From positions 248,001 to 312,000 of the forward strand of contig NZ_CP115396.1 of the NCBI RefSeq assembly GCF_027625995.1: a DNA stretch of 64,000 nt, in the 5' to 3' direction. The DNA comes from Hymenobacter yonginensis. Its GTDB lineage: Bacteria > Bacteroidota > Bacteroidia > Cytophagales > Hymenobacteraceae. Made by a program: the position numbers and the translations under genes. This document shows, piece by piece, positions 16,560 through 26,731 of the stretch. The first letter of the stretch is position 1; the number at the start of each line of letters is the position of its first letter. The notes below the pieces were generated by a model that had not been told where the DNA came from, searched no databases, and saw only the letters and a list, made by a program, of their open reading frames with translations.

Positions 16560-18608
16560 ATGGCTTCATCTGCCCCTAAGCGCTACACCGTTACGGCCGC
16601 GCTGCCCTACGCCAACGGCCCCGTGCACATCGGCCACTTGGCCGGCGTGTACCTGCCCGCCGACATCTACGTGCGCTACCTGCGCGCCCAGCAGCGCGAC
16701 GTAAAATTCATCTGCGGCTCCGATGAGCACGGCGTGCCCATCACCATCCGGGCCCAGAAGGAAGGCGTCACGCCCCAGCAGGTAGTCGATAAGTACCACG
16801 CCATCATCCGCGACTCGTTCCAGGATTTCGGCGTGTCGTTCGATATCTACTCGCGCACGTCCTCTAAAACGCACGCCGAAGTAGCTAGCGGCTTTTTCAA
16901 GAAGCTCTACGAGGAAGGCAAGTTCATCGAGCAGACCTCCGAACAGTACTATGACGAGAAAGCCGACCAGTTTCTGGCCGACCGCTACATCGTGGGGACC
17001 TGCCCCAACTGCGGCAACGAAAACGCCTATGGCGACCAGTGCGAGAAGTGCGGCACCTCGCTCAGCCCCACCGAGCTGATCAACCCCCGCTCCATGCTCT
17101 CGGGCAACCACCCTGTGCTGCGCGAAACCAAGCACTGGTATCTGCCCCTCGACCAGTACGAGCCCTGGCTGCGCGAGTGGATTGTGGAAGGCCACAAGCA
17201 GGACTGGAAAGCCAACGTGTACGGCCAGTGTAAATCCTGGATCGACCAGGGCCTGCACCCCCGCGCCGTAACCCGCGACCTGGACTGGGGCGTGCCCGTG
17301 CCGGTTGCCGGGGCCGAGGGCAAGGTGCTGTACGTGTGGTTTGATGCGCCCATCGGCTACATCTCGGCCACCAAAGACCTGCTACCCGACACCTGGGAAA
17401 CCTACTGGAAAGACCCCGAAACCAAGCTGGTGCATTTCATCGGCAAGGACAACATCGTGTTCCACTGCATCATCTTCCCCACGATGCTCAAGGCCCACGG
17501 CGACTATATCCTGCCCGATAACGTGCCCGCCAACGAGTTCCTGAACCTGGAAGGCGACAAAATCAGCACGAGCCGCAACTGGGCCGTGTGGCTGCACGAG
17601 TACCTGCAGGATTTCCCCGGTCAGGCCGACGTGCTGCGCTACGTGCTCTGCGCCAACGCCCCCGAAACCAAGGACAACGACTTCACCTGGAAAGACTTTC
17701 AGGCCCGCAACAACAACGAGCTGGTAGCCAACCTCGGCAACTTCGTGAACCGGGCCGTGGTACTCACCCATAAGTTCTTCGAAGGCAAAGTACCCGCCGC
17801 CGTGGGCTTCACCACCGAGGACGAGGATGTGCTGCGCCAGCTGCAGGAATTCCCGGCCCGCATCGGCGAGCTGATTGACAACTACCGCTTCCGCGACGCC
17901 CTGAACGAGCTGATGAACCTCTCGCGCCTCGGCAACAAGTACCTGGCCGACCAGGAGCCCTGGAAGCTCATCAAAACCGACGAGGCCCGTACCGGCACCG
18001 TGCTGCACGTGTCGCTGCAGCTGGCCGCCGCCATGGTTACACTGCTGGAGCCCTTCCTGCCCGAAGCCGCCGCCCGTCTGGGCCGGATGCTCAACACCGA
18101 GAAAGGCACCTGGCCCCAGGCCGGCCGCCCCGACGCGCTGCCCGCCGGCCATCAGCTGGCCGAAGCCGCGCTGCTGTTCACCAAAATCGAGGATGCTACC
18201 GTGGAAGCCCAGGTGCAGAAGCTGCTCGACACCAAGAAAGCCAACGAACTGGCCGCCGCCGTAGCCGCCCCCGCGAAAGAGGACGTGAGCTTCGAGCAGT
18301 TCCAGCAGATGGATCTGCGCATCGGCACCATCGTGGCCGCCGAGAAGGTCGCCAAAACCAAAAAGCTGCTCAAACTGAGCGTAGACCTCGGTTTCGACGA
18401 GCCCCGTACCATCGTGTCGGGCATTGCCGAGCACTTCCTGCCCGAGGCCCTCATTGGCCAGCAGGTGCAGGTGCTGCTCAACCTCGCCCCCCGCGAAATC
18501 AAAGGTATCCAGAGCCAGGGCATGCTCCTGATGGCCGAAAACGCTGACGGCGTACTCAGCCTCATGCAGCCCAGCAGCCCCGTGCGCCCTGGTTCGGGCG
18601 TGGCGTAG
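16560..18608 (+). CDS. metG: Methionyl-tRNA synthetase
   Basis: A 682-residue enzyme that charges tRNA-Met. The N-terminal catalytic core carries the HIGH motif ([15 protein letters not shown]) and a zinc knuckle region [17 protein letters not shown]. The KMSKS loop appears as [12 protein letters not shown]. The anticodon-binding helical domain follows, and the C-terminus (from [20 protein letters not shown]) is the Trbp111/EMAP-like tRNA-binding domain that dimerises the enzyme. ATG 16560 fits the family start. A strong bidirectional hairpin follows. Confidence 0.97.
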   Translation: MASSAPKRYTVTAALPYANGPVHIGHLAGVYLPADIYVRYLRAQQRDVKFICGSDEHGVPITIRAQKEGVTPQQVVDKYHAIIRDSFQDFGVSFDIYSRTSSKTHAEVASGFFKKLYEEGKFIEQTSEQYYDEKADQFLADRYIVGTCPNCGNENAYGDQCEKCGTSLSPTELINPRSMLSGNHPVLRETKHWYLPLDQYEPWLREWIVEGHKQDWKANVYGQCKSWIDQGLHPRAVTRDLDWGVPVPVAGAEGKVLYVWFDAPIGYISATKDLLPDTWETYWKDPETKLVHFIGKDNIVFHCIIFPTMLKAHGDYILPDNVPANEFLNLEGDKISTSRNWAVWLHEYLQDFPGQADVLRYVLCANAPETKDNDFTWKDFQARNNNELVANLGNFVNRAVVLTHKFFEGKVPAAVGFTTEDEDVLRQLQEFPARIGELIDNYRFRDALNELMNLSRLGNKYLADQEPWKLIKTDEARTGTVLHVSLQLAAAMVTLLEPFLPEAAARLGRMLNTEKGTWPQAGRPDALPAGHQLAEAALLFTKIEDATVEAQVQKLLDTKKANELAAAVAAPAKEDVSFEQFQQMDLRIGTIVAAEKVAKTKKLLKLSVDLGFDEPRTIVSGIAEHFLPEALIGQQVQVLLNLAPREIKGIQSQGMLLMAENADGVLSLMQPSSPVRPGSGVA

Positions 18609-18626
18609 GGTCGCGTAGCTTACCAT

Positions 18627-18678
18627 CCACAAAAAAAGTCCCTGGCAGCTGCGCAGCTGCCAGGGACTTTTTTTGTGG
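18627..18678. terminator. Bidirectional terminator between metG and the LytTR gene
   Basis: A perfect palindrome, CCACAAAAAAAGTCCCTGGC (and on to AGCTGC) against its complement, with T-runs on both strands. It serves metG (+) and the response regulator (-). Confidence 0.9.
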
Positions 18679-18693
18679 AAACCTTTCGGCGCG

Positions 18694-19431
18694 CTACTTC
18701 CAGCGGCTCAGAAACTGGTCGAAGGCTTCGCGGTGCCGGTCGCTGACGGGGATGGTGGCGCTGCCGATCTGCACGGTGCTGCGGCTCACGGATTTCACCT
18801 GGTTGAGGGCAATGATGAAGGAACGGTGGATGCGCATGAACTGCCGGGCCGGCAGCCGCTCCTCTAGCGACTTGAGGCTGCTGAGCGACAACAGCGGCCG
18901 GGCCTCGCTCTGGCGGTACACCTTCACGTAATCCTTCAGCCCTTCGATGTAGAGAATATCCCGGAAATCAACCCGCACCAACTGGTATTCCACTTTCAGG
19001 TAGAGGTAATCCTCCTGGGGCAGGAGGGCTGGCTCGGCGGCGGTAGGGCGGGTGGCATTGGCGTAGGCCAGCGCCTTATCGGCCACCCGGCGGAACTCGG
19101 CGTAGTCGAAGGGTTTGAGCAGGTAATCGAGGGCGTCCACCTTGTAGCCTTCCAAGGCGTACTGGTTGAAGGCCGTCGTGAAAACCACCCGGGGCTTGTC
19201 GGTGCCGGGGCCTTTGTCGAGCACGCGGGCTAGCTCCAGGCCGTTGAGGTCGGGCATCTGAATATCGAGGAACAGCACATCCACCGCCGTGGTCTGCTGC
19301 TGCAGGCCGCGTAACGCTGCCGCCGCGCTGCTGTAGCTACCCACCAACTGCAGAAACGGCGTCTGCTCAATGAAATTGGCAATCAGCCGGAGCGCCAGGG
19401 GCTCATCGTCAACCGCAATACAGGTCAGCAT
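18694..19431 (-). CDS. LytTR-family response regulator
   Basis: A 245-residue transcription regulator. The receiver domain (1-120) has Asp in DVLFLDIQMPDLNGLEL, Thr/Ala in VVFTTAFNQYALEG and Lys in YLLKPFDYAEF. The LytTR DNA-binding domain (about 140-245) has FRDILYIEGLKDYVKVY and FMRIHRSFIIALNQVKSV. It is downstream of and cotranscribed with the LytS-type kinase at 19580, its likely partner. Targets are unknown. Confidence 0.95.
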   Translation of the reverse strand: MLTCIAVDDEPLALRLIANFIEQTPFLQLVGSYSSAAAALRGLQQQTTAVDVLFLDIQMPDLNGLELARVLDKGPGTDKPRVVFTTAFNQYALEGYKVDALDYLLKPFDYAEFRRVADKALAYANATRPTAAEPALLPQEDYLYLKVEYQLVRVDFRDILYIEGLKDYVKVYRQSEARPLLSLSSLKSLEERLPARQFMRIHRSFIIALNQVKSVSRSTVQIGSATIPVSDRHREAFDQFLSRWK

Positions 19432-19522
19432 AATTGGAAAGTAGGGAGGGAGAAAGGATGGAGCCGTCAGGACTCGTTACGCAGTTGAATACATGTCATC
19501 ATCCCGGGCGAAGAAATAAGGA

Positions 19523-19552
19523 CGTCATTTCTCGACTTCACTCGAAATGACG
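19523..19552. repeat. Short CGTCATTTCTCG / CGAAATGACG hairpin
   Basis: A 30-base imperfect palindrome in the gap between the kinase and regulator genes. Its CGTCATT end resembles the termini of the longer palindromes at 3445 and 22853, so it may be a minimal member of that family. Confidence 0.5.
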
Positions 19553-19579
19553 AACCTTTTTATTTACCCATTCACCCAT

Positions 19580-20668
19580 TCACACCTCCAGCGAGAGGTG
19601 GACGCGGTATTCGTGGGCAGGAGTGAGCTCCGTGATGGTGAGGGTGTGACGGTCCGGGTAGAGCAGGGCCAGGCGGCGGCGCGTGTTGGTCAGGCCGATG
19701 CCGCTGTTTTCATCCAGGGCCACCGGCCGGTCGACAAATACGCTGTTCTCCACCAAAACCTCCAGCGTGTGGGCAGTGGGCTGACGCAGGGCAATGCGGA
19801 TGCGGCTGGGGGCCTCGGTGCTCACGCCGTGCTTGAAGGCGTTTTCGATGAATGTGAGCAGCAGCATGGGCGCAATGGCTACCTCGTGCAGGGGCTGGGG
19901 CAGGGTAAACTCCACGGTTACATTGTCGGTCAGGCGCAGCTGCATCAGGTCGAGGTAGTCGCGCACGAACTGGACTTCCTGGCTGAGCGTGGTGGTGGCG
20001 TTCTGGTTTTCGTAGAGCACGTAGCGCATCATGCGCGAGAGGCGGTGAATGGCCTCCCGGGCCTGGCTGCCATCGAGCAGGGTGAGGGAGTAGATGTTGT
20101 TGAGGGTATTGAAGAAGAAGTGCGGGTTGATCTGGGCCTTCAGCCACGAGAGTTCGGTCAGCAGCTTTTCCTGCTCTAGGGCCTGGCGCAGCGCGGTTTC
20201 GCGCTGGCCTCGCTGCACGGCCGCCACGCTGGTGCCGAGCCCCAGCACCAGCGCCGCCGCCAGCAGTGCCGCCGGCGACACCCATCCTCCGTCCGGGCCG
20301 CCCCGCGGTGGCCCTGGCCGCTGCCCGGCGGCCGGACCCGGGGCTCGGAACCGGGGCGGGCGGGCGGTTTCGATCCGGCGCAACTGCTGCTGCACCCGCT
20401 TGTGAACCACGCCCACGCTCAGCACCGCTCCCGCCACAAAGGCCAGATACAGCACCAGCCGCTGGCGGTACAGCAGCTGAGGCACGGCCCAGTGCACGTT
20501 GGCGTAAAACAGGCCCAGCAGCACCACAAACAGGCCCAGTTGCAGGGCGTAGAACGGGCCTGCGGCCGTGCCCCCGCTGGGCTGGGTAAACACCAGCACG
20601 GCCAGCAGTGCCCCCACAATGAGGTGCAGCAAGCGGGCCGACGCCAGGTAGGAAGTGAAAAGCGGCAT
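19580..20668 (-). CDS. LytS-type sensor histidine kinase
   Basis: A 362-residue inner-membrane kinase. Four hydrophobic segments occupy about residues 10-165, interrupted by an Arg/Pro/Gly-rich loop. The His_kinase domain follows with the phosphoacceptor motif LKAQINPHFFFNTLNNIYSL and the ATPase motifs LLTFIENAFKHGV and ENSGIGLTNTRRRLALLY. The pair with the LytTR regulator is typical of this phylum. It begins 11 bases after the pirin-like gene, suggesting a four-gene transcript starting at about 21.9 kb. Confidence 0.94.
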   Translation of the reverse strand: MPLFTSYLASARLLHLIVGALLAVLVFTQPSGGTAAGPFYALQLGLFVVLLGLFYANVHWAVPQLLYRQRLVLYLAFVAGAVLSVGVVHKRVQQQLRRIETARPPRFRAPGPAAGQRPGPPRGGPDGGWVSPAALLAAALVLGLGTSVAAVQRGQRETALRQALEQEKLLTELSWLKAQINPHFFFNTLNNIYSLTLLDGSQAREAIHRLSRMMRYVLYENQNATTTLSQEVQFVRDYLDLMQLRLTDNVTVEFTLPQPLHEVAIAPMLLLTFIENAFKHGVSTEAPSRIRIALRQPTAHTLEVLVENSVFVDRPVALDENSGIGLTNTRRRLALLYPDRHTLTITELTPAHEYRVHLSLEV

Positions 20669-20679
20669 AAACCAAAGAA

Positions 20680-21375
20680 TCAGGACGCGGGCACCGACGG
20701 CAGCTCCAGCACCAATACTACGGCATCATAACTTAGCGCTTCCAGTTCTACGCGGGGCGTGTCCCAGAGGCCGAGGGCATCGTGCTGGTGCAGCAGGCGG
20801 CCGGCCACCTCGAAGGCCCCGGCCAGCACCACCGCGAAAAAAGAATGGGCCGAATCCGTGAGCACGTATTCCACCTCCTGGCGGCCCGCCAGCTGGCCCA
20901 GGGCCACGCGCACCGGCGGGCCCGCAACCACCGGCGCCAGGCAGTTGGCCAGGTCGGCGAAGCGGAAGGGGAACAGCCGGGCGGCGCCCGCAACCCGGGG
21001 GGCGGGGCCGGCCAGCCACAGGTGCAGCAGCTGAATGGCGCAGTCGGAGTAGGGGTTGCGCAGCTCCACCACGGTGCCCGCCGCCACGGGCAGCAACAGC
21101 AGCTCCTCCACCTGCACCGTCATGGCGTAAGGGTCGGTGGCGGCGTGCACGGCCACGGAGCCCGTTACGGGCAGCACCAGCACCCAGCCCGCGGCTTCGG
21201 CTACCTGAGTGGTACAGCTGCCGGCAGCCAGGGTTTCTTCGTGCAGACCCTGGAGTGCGCCAAACGGCATGTGCCCGGCCCCGGCCGCCGGACTCGCGTG
21301 AAAGGTGCTGAACCGACGGAATTCGGCCGTTTCCTGGTGCTGGCGCTGGTCGGCTAGAAAGATTTTACCGGGCAT
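20680..21375 (-). CDS. Pirin-like cupin protein
   Basis: A 231-residue protein. The opening KIFLADQRQHQETAEFRRFSTFH and the later FGALQGLHEETLAAG resemble the pirin/YhhW-type bicupin proteins. Two beta-rich halves are apparent (about 45-130 and 150-230). The usual His/Glu metal ligands of true pirin are not evident, so catalytic activity is uncertain. Its ATG lies inside the end of the preceding gene (11-base overlap), implying translational coupling. Identification is by resemblance only. Confidence 0.6.
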   Translation of the reverse strand: MPGKIFLADQRQHQETAEFRRFSTFHASPAAGAGHMPFGALQGLHEETLAAGSCTTQVAEAAGWVLVLPVTGSVAVHAATDPYAMTVQVEELLLLPVAAGTVVELRNPYSDCAIQLLHLWLAGPAPRVAGAARLFPFRFADLANCLAPVVAGPPVRVALGQLAGRQEVEYVLTDSAHSFFAVVLAGAFEVAGRLLHQHDALGLWDTPRVELEALSYDAVVLVLELPSVPAS

Positions 21376-21898
21376 GGTCTGCGGGTTGAGAAGTGGAAGC
21401 CGGGTGCAGGGCGTGAATGGCCAGGTAGGGCTGAAGCTGAAACAGGGTCGTTCGGATTTCGCCCGTGGTCGGAGCCGGGCAAGGAGAAATCAGCAGGTAC
21501 GCCCCGATGGTTTCGTGCCAGATTACGGGCTCGGCGTAAAACGTAACGGCTACCTGGTGGCGGCTGGCATCAAGCAGGTCGGAGTTGATAATTTCAAACT
21601 GAAACTGCGTGAATTTCAGAAATAGCCGGCCTTGGTTGTCGGCTACGTCGGGTACCCAGCCACCCAGCTGCTGCACGTAGCCGCGGGCGGCGGCACTTAC
21701 CAGAAACGAGAGCTGCGCCGCTCCCGGCACGTGCTGCACCAGCTCCGCGTAGGTGCGGTACTGCTGGTTGGGATTGACGTTCTGGGCCTGCAGCCGCAGC
21801 TCGGCGTACGTATCGGCCAGCACCAGCTTGTCCCAGGACCGCCCCGACTGCGCATCCAGCACCTTCCGATAACTCAACGTGATAATCCGCGGCTGCAT
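21365..21898 (-). CDS. Unidentified 177-residue protein coupled to the pirin-like gene
   Basis: A soluble protein without signal peptide or membrane segment. Visible features are a basic N-terminus (RIITLSYRKVLDAQSGRSWDK), an aromatic middle (FLKFTQFQFEIINSDLLDAS) and a Pro/Ala tail. No family is recognised. Its TAA overlaps the start region of the pirin-like gene by 11 bases, so the two are one translational unit. It may be the first gene of the operon running to the LytTR regulator. Confidence 0.6.
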   Translation of the reverse strand: MQPRIITLSYRKVLDAQSGRSWDKLVLADTYAELRLQAQNVNPNQQYRTYAELVQHVPGAAQLSFLVSAAARGYVQQLGGWVPDVADNQGRLFLKFTQFQFEIINSDLLDASRHQVAVTFYAEPVIWHETIGAYLLISPCPAPTTGEIRTTLFQLQPYLAIHALHPASTSQPADHAR

Positions 21899-21970
21899 AT
21901 GGAGTGACGGTTTTTGACAATTAGCGGATGGCTATTGGCCGTTAGCTTTCATTTCTTCAGCTAACAGCCT

Positions 21971-22681
21971 CTACGCCGGCACGCCCAGGGAAATAGCCAG
22001 CGTGAAACCAGCGGCGGTACTGCCCGTGACGGTGGCAATCTGGATGCCCGCCGTGTCGTCGCTGAACACATTGTCGCTCTTGTTGGCGGTGTAGCCGCTC
22101 AGGCCTTTGGCGTAGCCGTTCACAGCGGCCAGGGCCGTGCCGCTGCCCTCGGGGAAGGCAATTTGCGTGACTTTCAGGGAGGTGCCGTTGGCCGAGTACA
22201 CGTGCACGTGGATGTGGGTGGCGCGGCCGTTGTACCAGCCCGGGAAAATGGTGGTAAACTTCACCTGTCCGTTGGCGTCGGTGGTCTGGCGGCCGCGCAA
22301 AAAGTGCACGTTCTGGTAATTGGTGCTCTGCATGCCCGTGCCGCCGTACTCCGAGTAGTTGCCTTCGGCGTCGCAGTGCCAGATGTCCACCAACACGCCG
22401 GCCAGGGGGCTGCAGCTGGCGTTGCTGTTAGTAATGGTGATGGTGGCCGTCATCTCATAGCCAGACTTGCCGTCGCGGATGTCGCTGCGCACGTAGGAGG
22501 CCGGCACTTTGGTTGGGAAGGGCCCTTCGGTTTCAGTGGGGGCTACGTTGCAGCCGGTAGTTCCACCGGTCGTGCCCGTGGTGGCGGGCGTGGCATCCGA
22601 CGATTTGCTGCAGGCTGATAGCACGGCCGGAACGGATAACCCGCCGACGAGCAGGCTTTTGAGGAAGTTTTTTCTTTCCAT
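21971..22681 (-). CDS. Intradiol ring-cleavage dioxygenase-like lipoprotein
   Basis: A 236-residue exported protein. ATG 22681 opens a signal with lipobox VLSAC (Cys at about residue 23), then a Thr/Gly linker. The domain resembles the intradiol (catechol/protocatechuate) dioxygenase fold, with ETEGPFPTKVPA, VLVDIWHCDAEGNYSEYGG and IFPGWYNGRATHIHVHVYS. The last supplies the Tyr-His-His iron ligands and the tyrosine of NYSEYG the fourth. The substrate is unknown; such exported versions are common in Bacteroidota. A single-gene unit. Confidence 0.85.
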   Translation of the reverse strand: MERKNFLKSLLVGGLSVPAVLSACSKSSDATPATTGTTGGTTGCNVAPTETEGPFPTKVPASYVRSDIRDGKSGYEMTATITITNSNASCSPLAGVLVDIWHCDAEGNYSEYGGTGMQSTNYQNVHFLRGRQTTDANGQVKFTTIFPGWYNGRATHIHVHVYSANGTSLKVTQIAFPEGSGTALAAVNGYAKGLSGYTANKSDNVFSDDTAGIQIATVTGSTAAGFTLAISLGVPA

Positions 22682-22993
22682 GACGAGGACGAAAACGAGG
22701 TGAGAAACAGGTAACGAAAGCAAAGCTGCCCAGCTTCCCCCTGTTTTCCGCACGCAATCGACCTTCCCCCTTCCTCAACCGACCAACGCCCGATTCTACC
22801 GATAAAGCAGCTGCGGCGTAACTGGTTGTCAGTTGTTGGTTGTTAGTAAAAAAGAACGTCATCCTAAGCGGAGCGAAGGATCCTACCAAGCCGGAACGAG
22901 TTGTTAATGCGATTCTCGTTCCAGCGTGGTAGGATCCTTCGCTCCGCTTAGGATGACGTTCTCTTTTATTCTTATTGAAAACCGACTACGCCC
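22682..22993. other. Gene-free gap holding a long palindrome and a word-repeat stretch
   Basis: This 312-base gap holds GTTGTCAGTTGTTGGTTGT (about 22825-22845) followed by the long palindrome annotated at 22853-22962. Promoter elements for the dioxygenase-like gene were not recognised. No ORF is convincing. Confidence 0.6.
22853..22962. repeat. Long near-perfect palindrome, AACGTCATCC..GGATGACGTT family
   Basis: The left arm AGAACGTCATCCTAAGCGGA continues through GCGAAGGATCCTACCA to GGAACGAG. The right arm is its complement, ending GGATGACGTTCT, with a 14-base loop. It is among the longest and best-matched hairpins in the window. It lies between the divergent pth end and the dioxygenase-like gene start. 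Confidence 0.88.
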
Positions 22994-23563
22994 TTACTCC
23001 TTCACATTCACCACGTTCATGGCGCGCTCTACGCCCATAGCCCCAAAAGCCAGCACAGCTTCGGCGGCTTTTTCCAGGCGGCCTTCCAGGTCGATGTTTT
23101 CGTCGGCGGAGAAGGGGCTGAGCACGTAGTCCACCTGCCGGCCCTTCGAGAAGCTGGAGTCGATGCCGAAGCGTAGGCGGGCGTACTCGTCGGAGCCCAG
23201 GGTTTCCTGAATGTGCTTGAGGCCGTTCTGGCCGCCGGCTGAGCCCTTGGCTTTCAGGCGCAGCTTGCCGAAGGGGAGGGCCAGGTCGTCGGTGACGACG
23301 ACCATGTTTTCCTTAGTGAGCTTGAGGGTGCTCAGCCAGTGGGCCGCCGCTTTGCCGCTCAGGTTCATGTAGGTGGTGGGCTTCACCAGCACGTAGGTGT
23401 GGCCTTTGTGCTTGATTTCAGTGGTGAAGGCGTGGCGGCCCAGCTGCCAGGGCGCGGCGTCGTGTTTGCGGGCCAGGTAGTCGCCCACCATAAAGCCCAC
23501 GTTGTGGCGCGTATCGGCGTATTCCGGCCCGATGTTGCCTAGGCACAGCACAAGAAACTTCAT
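22994..23563 (-). CDS. pth: Peptidyl-tRNA hydrolase
   Basis: A 189-residue enzyme that recycles peptidyl-tRNA. The N-terminal motif LCLGNIGPEYADTRHNVGFMV carries the active-site Asn and His. TTYMNLSGKAAAHW and VVTDDLALPFGKLRLKAKGSAGGQNGLKHI complete the signature with the catalytic Asp. Length is typical. It follows rplY on the same strand, the usual rplY-pth arrangement, but a terminator-like hairpin separates them here. Confidence 0.97.
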   Translation of the reverse strand: MKFLVLCLGNIGPEYADTRHNVGFMVGDYLARKHDAAPWQLGRHAFTTEIKHKGHTYVLVKPTTYMNLSGKAAAHWLSTLKLTKENMVVVTDDLALPFGKLRLKAKGSAGGQNGLKHIQETLGSDEYARLRFGIDSSFSKGRQVDYVLSPFSADENIDLEGRLEKAAEAVLAFGAMGVERAMNVVNVKE

Positions 23564-23765
23564 ATCACGGATTTAGACGGATTCTTCGGATTTCACGGAT
23601 GCAAGGTTGCGCGGCCGGAACAGCAAGTGCACACTGGCCCGGCCGCGCAACGCACACAAAAAAAGCCGCCCTGCGAGCAGGACGGCTTCTTGGGTTGGAA
23701 TGGCAGGTATGCCGCGTCGTCCACAAAATCCGTGAAATCCGCTTACATCCGTGCCAATCCGTGAT
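23564..23765. repeat. Distant arms of the ATCCGTGAAATCC word family around the rplY terminator
   Basis: The left arm 23564-23600 (ATCACGGATTTAGACGGATT..TTTCACGGAT) and right arm 23725-23765 (AAAATCCGTGAAATCCGC..CAATCCGTGAT) are complementary in several registers. They enclose the rplY terminator. The same words form a compact hairpin at 26635-26729. Confidence 0.7.
23658..23690 (-). terminator. Terminator of rplY
   Basis: The stem AAGCCGTCCTGC / GCAGGGCGGCTT read on the minus strand is followed by seven T residues, about 80 bases past the rplY stop. Confidence 0.85.
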
Positions 23766-23767
23766 CC

Positions 23768-24340
23768 TTATTTGTCGGCCGACATCTGGCCTTTCAGGGC
23801 ACGTGGGATGGCCACGGTAGCAATAGGAGCCTGCTCGTTGGTCAGGATGGTGTAGTTGTTTGGCACAACTTTGCTCACCTTGATCGACTTGCCGAGGCCC
23901 AGCTCCGAGATGTCTACTTCTACGAATTCGGGCAGGTTTTCGGGGGTAGCACGCACGCGGATTTTGCGCAGCTTGCTCACCAGCTTGCCACCGGCCAGTA
24001 CGCCTGGCGAAACGCCTACGTACTTCACGGGCACGTCCATCTTCACTTCTTTGCCTTCCTGCAGCTCCAGGAAGTCAACGTGCAGCAGCATTTCGTTTAC
24101 AGGGTGGAACTGGGCATCCTGTACGATGGCGCTGTAGTGCGTGCCTTCCACGTTCAGGTCCACGATGTGAACTTCGGGCGTGTACAGCAATTCGCGGAAG
24201 AGGATAGCGGGGGCAGAGAAGTGAACCTGCTCTTTGCCACCGTACAATACGCATGGTACGTACGATTCGAGGCGGATAGCCTTGGCGTCCTTCTTACCGA
24301 GATTCGCTCTTTTAAACCCTACAATCTCGAGGCTTTTCAT
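23768..24340 (-). CDS. rplY: 50S ribosomal protein L25, long Ctc form
   Basis: A 190-residue ribosomal protein that binds 5S rRNA. The N-terminal L25 domain (1-95, with IVGFKRANLGKKDAKAIRLES and VPCVLYGGKEQVHF) is followed by the TL5/Ctc C-terminal beta domain (VDFLELQEGKEVKMDVPVKYVG, then LVSKLRKIRVRATPENLPEF). The long form is usual in Bacteroidota. A TAnnTTTG box lies upstream, and pth is downstream. Confidence 0.96.
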   Translation of the reverse strand: MKSLEIVGFKRANLGKKDAKAIRLESYVPCVLYGGKEQVHFSAPAILFRELLYTPEVHIVDLNVEGTHYSAIVQDAQFHPVNEMLLHVDFLELQEGKEVKMDVPVKYVGVSPGVLAGGKLVSKLRKIRVRATPENLPEFVEVDISELGLGKSIKVSKVVPNNYTILTNEQAPIATVAIPRALKGQMSADK

Positions 24341-24392
24341 AAAAGTGTGCTTTTGAGGAAAAAACGCGTGCCCAAAGCAGGCAAACGGGCCG

Positions 24393-24400
24393 CAAAGATA
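24393..24400 (-). promoter_or_regulatory. Candidate -7 box for rplY
   Basis: TATCTTTG on the minus strand, about 53 bases before the rplY ATG, matching TAnnTTTG. Confidence 0.4.
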
Positions 24401-24462
24401 GACGGATTATCCGACAATAGAAACCCGAATATGCCTTTCTGCTGCTGCGCGGGCCGGGTGGC

Positions 24463-25545
24463 CTACTGCCCGCCGCCGAGGCCGTCGGTTGCTGACGAGC
24501 CCATCTGCTGCTCCACCGTCTGGGCGGCCTGCTGGCGGGCCTGCAGCTGGCGCACGTAGTCGCGGGCGTTGGCGAGCTGGTAGTCGTAGGCGGCTTTGCG
24601 GGCAAAGTCCACGGCGCTGCTCAGGCTGCCGTTCATCTCATGGTATACGGCCAGGTTGTAGCAGGCGCGGCCCGCCACTTTCGGGTCGGTGCTTTGGGCG
24701 GCCTGGCGCCATACGGTGGCGGCCTGCTCCCAGTCCTCGGCCTGCACCCGCACGTTGGCCTGGCGCAGCAGCTCGTCGCGCTTGGCGCGGGTGTACACTT
24801 CCCGCGAGAGGTTCACGTAGGAAGGCGCAATCCGCCGGGCGTACTGGTCGCCGATGCGGGTGGAGACGCGCCGGATGCACTCCTCGGGGGCGGGCAGGCC
24901 GCGCAGCGCCTGCTGGTAGGTGTCGCCTTCACTTACAAAATTGAGGCGGTCTTCCTGGCGGGCCTGGTCCACTACCAGCCCCTGCGGGCCATACGTGCGG
25001 AAGCCCGTCACCACGCGCATGCTCATGTGCACCACCGTAACCGGCACCTTGCGGTCGGGCTTGTCTTTCTCCTTGATGACACGCTCCTCCACGCTTTGAG
25101 TAAGCTGCATGTCTGAGTCGAAGGCCTCCAGCACCACCAGCCCGTCTACCTGCGAGCGGCGGCACACTTCGCGCACGTAGTCGGGGGCCATGGGGGGCAG
25201 GAAGAACTCGCGGGTGCGGCCCAGCAGCTGCAGGCTGGCCGGCGTCACGCGGAAGCGGGGGCTGTTGCGCATCAGGGCCTCGCCCACGCTCATCGTGCAC
25301 GACTCGGCCCCGGCGCGGTCTACCAGCGGGCCTTCGCCGGTGAAAATGCCTTCCAGCACATCAAAAAACTTGTCACGGGGGCTTTCGGGCAGCACGCGGT
25401 TGGCGGTGGCTATGCGCTGCATCTGCACGGGCATCGATACCGAAGCCGGCGCCAGGGCCTGCATGTGCACGGTGGTAGTGCAGCTGGCCAGCCCACCCAG
25501 GGCCAGCATAGCAGTGAAGCAGCAGAGGAGTAGAGGACGTTTCAT
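24463..25545 (-). CDS. DUF6340-like lipoprotein with TPR-type C-terminus
   Basis: A 360-residue outer-envelope lipoprotein (signal LLCCFTAMLALGGLASC, lipid Cys at about 22). The middle contains VREVCRRSQVDGLVVLEAFDSD and RIGDQYARRIAPSYVNLSREVY, as in the Bacteroidota DUF6340 family. The C-terminal region (about 265-340) shows TPR-like helices (AEDWEQAATVWRQAAQSTDP, YNLAVYHEMNGSLSSAVDFA). Function is unknown. ATG 25545 is chosen from the signal. It lies downstream of prs beyond that gene's terminator. Confidence 0.78.
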   Translation of the reverse strand: MKRPLLLCCFTAMLALGGLASCTTTVHMQALAPASVSMPVQMQRIATANRVLPESPRDKFFDVLEGIFTGEGPLVDRAGAESCTMSVGEALMRNSPRFRVTPASLQLLGRTREFFLPPMAPDYVREVCRRSQVDGLVVLEAFDSDMQLTQSVEERVIKEKDKPDRKVPVTVVHMSMRVVTGFRTYGPQGLVVDQARQEDRLNFVSEGDTYQQALRGLPAPEECIRRVSTRIGDQYARRIAPSYVNLSREVYTRAKRDELLRQANVRVQAEDWEQAATVWRQAAQSTDPKVAGRACYNLAVYHEMNGSLSSAVDFARKAAYDYQLANARDYVRQLQARQQAAQTVEQQMGSSATDGLGGGQ

Positions 25546-25556
25546 GGCGCAGAATA

Positions 25557-25600
25557 AAAATAAAAAACAGAAAGGGGAACTTTTTACAGTTCCCCTTTCA
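25557..25600 (-). terminator. Terminator of prs
   Basis: The stem AAAGGGGAACT / AGTTCCCCTTT has a 6-base loop and a T-rich tail on the minus strand. Confidence 0.75.
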
Positions 25601-25676
25601 AGACCGTGCCAAAGCTGCGCCAACCGCGCCGCCGCTTTGGTTTTTCTAGTGATTTTATCCTAAGCCAAAGGCGCCC

Positions 25677-26606
<930 letters not shown>

Positions 26607-26634
26607 GGGGTACTTGAAAAGAAGGGAAAGGTGA

Positions 26635-26729
26635 ATCACAGATTTTGCAGATTAAAAAAGGGATTTCACGGATTGAGTAGCGACTACCCATCCGTGAAAT
26701 CCCTTTTTTTGATCTGCAAAATCTGTGAT
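26635..26729. repeat. Hairpin of the ATCTGCAAAATCTGTGAT / ATCCGTGAAATCCC family
   Basis: The 40-base arms 26635-26674 and 26690-26729 are nearly perfectly complementary. Each contains CAGATTTTGCAGAT followed by GGGATTTCACGGAT. It sits between the tRNA-Gln terminator and the prs start, so it may form part of the prs leader. Confidence 0.85.
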
Positions 26730-26731
26730 GT

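Noticed and set aside
17382-18632. Minus-strand open frame of 416 codons across metG
   Set aside because: Shadow frame; His/Gly/Val-rich composition typical of reverse-complement GC-rich coding sequence.
22853-22962. CRISPR-like repeat
   Set aside because: It is a single palindrome; there are no regularly spaced copies and no cas genes in the window.
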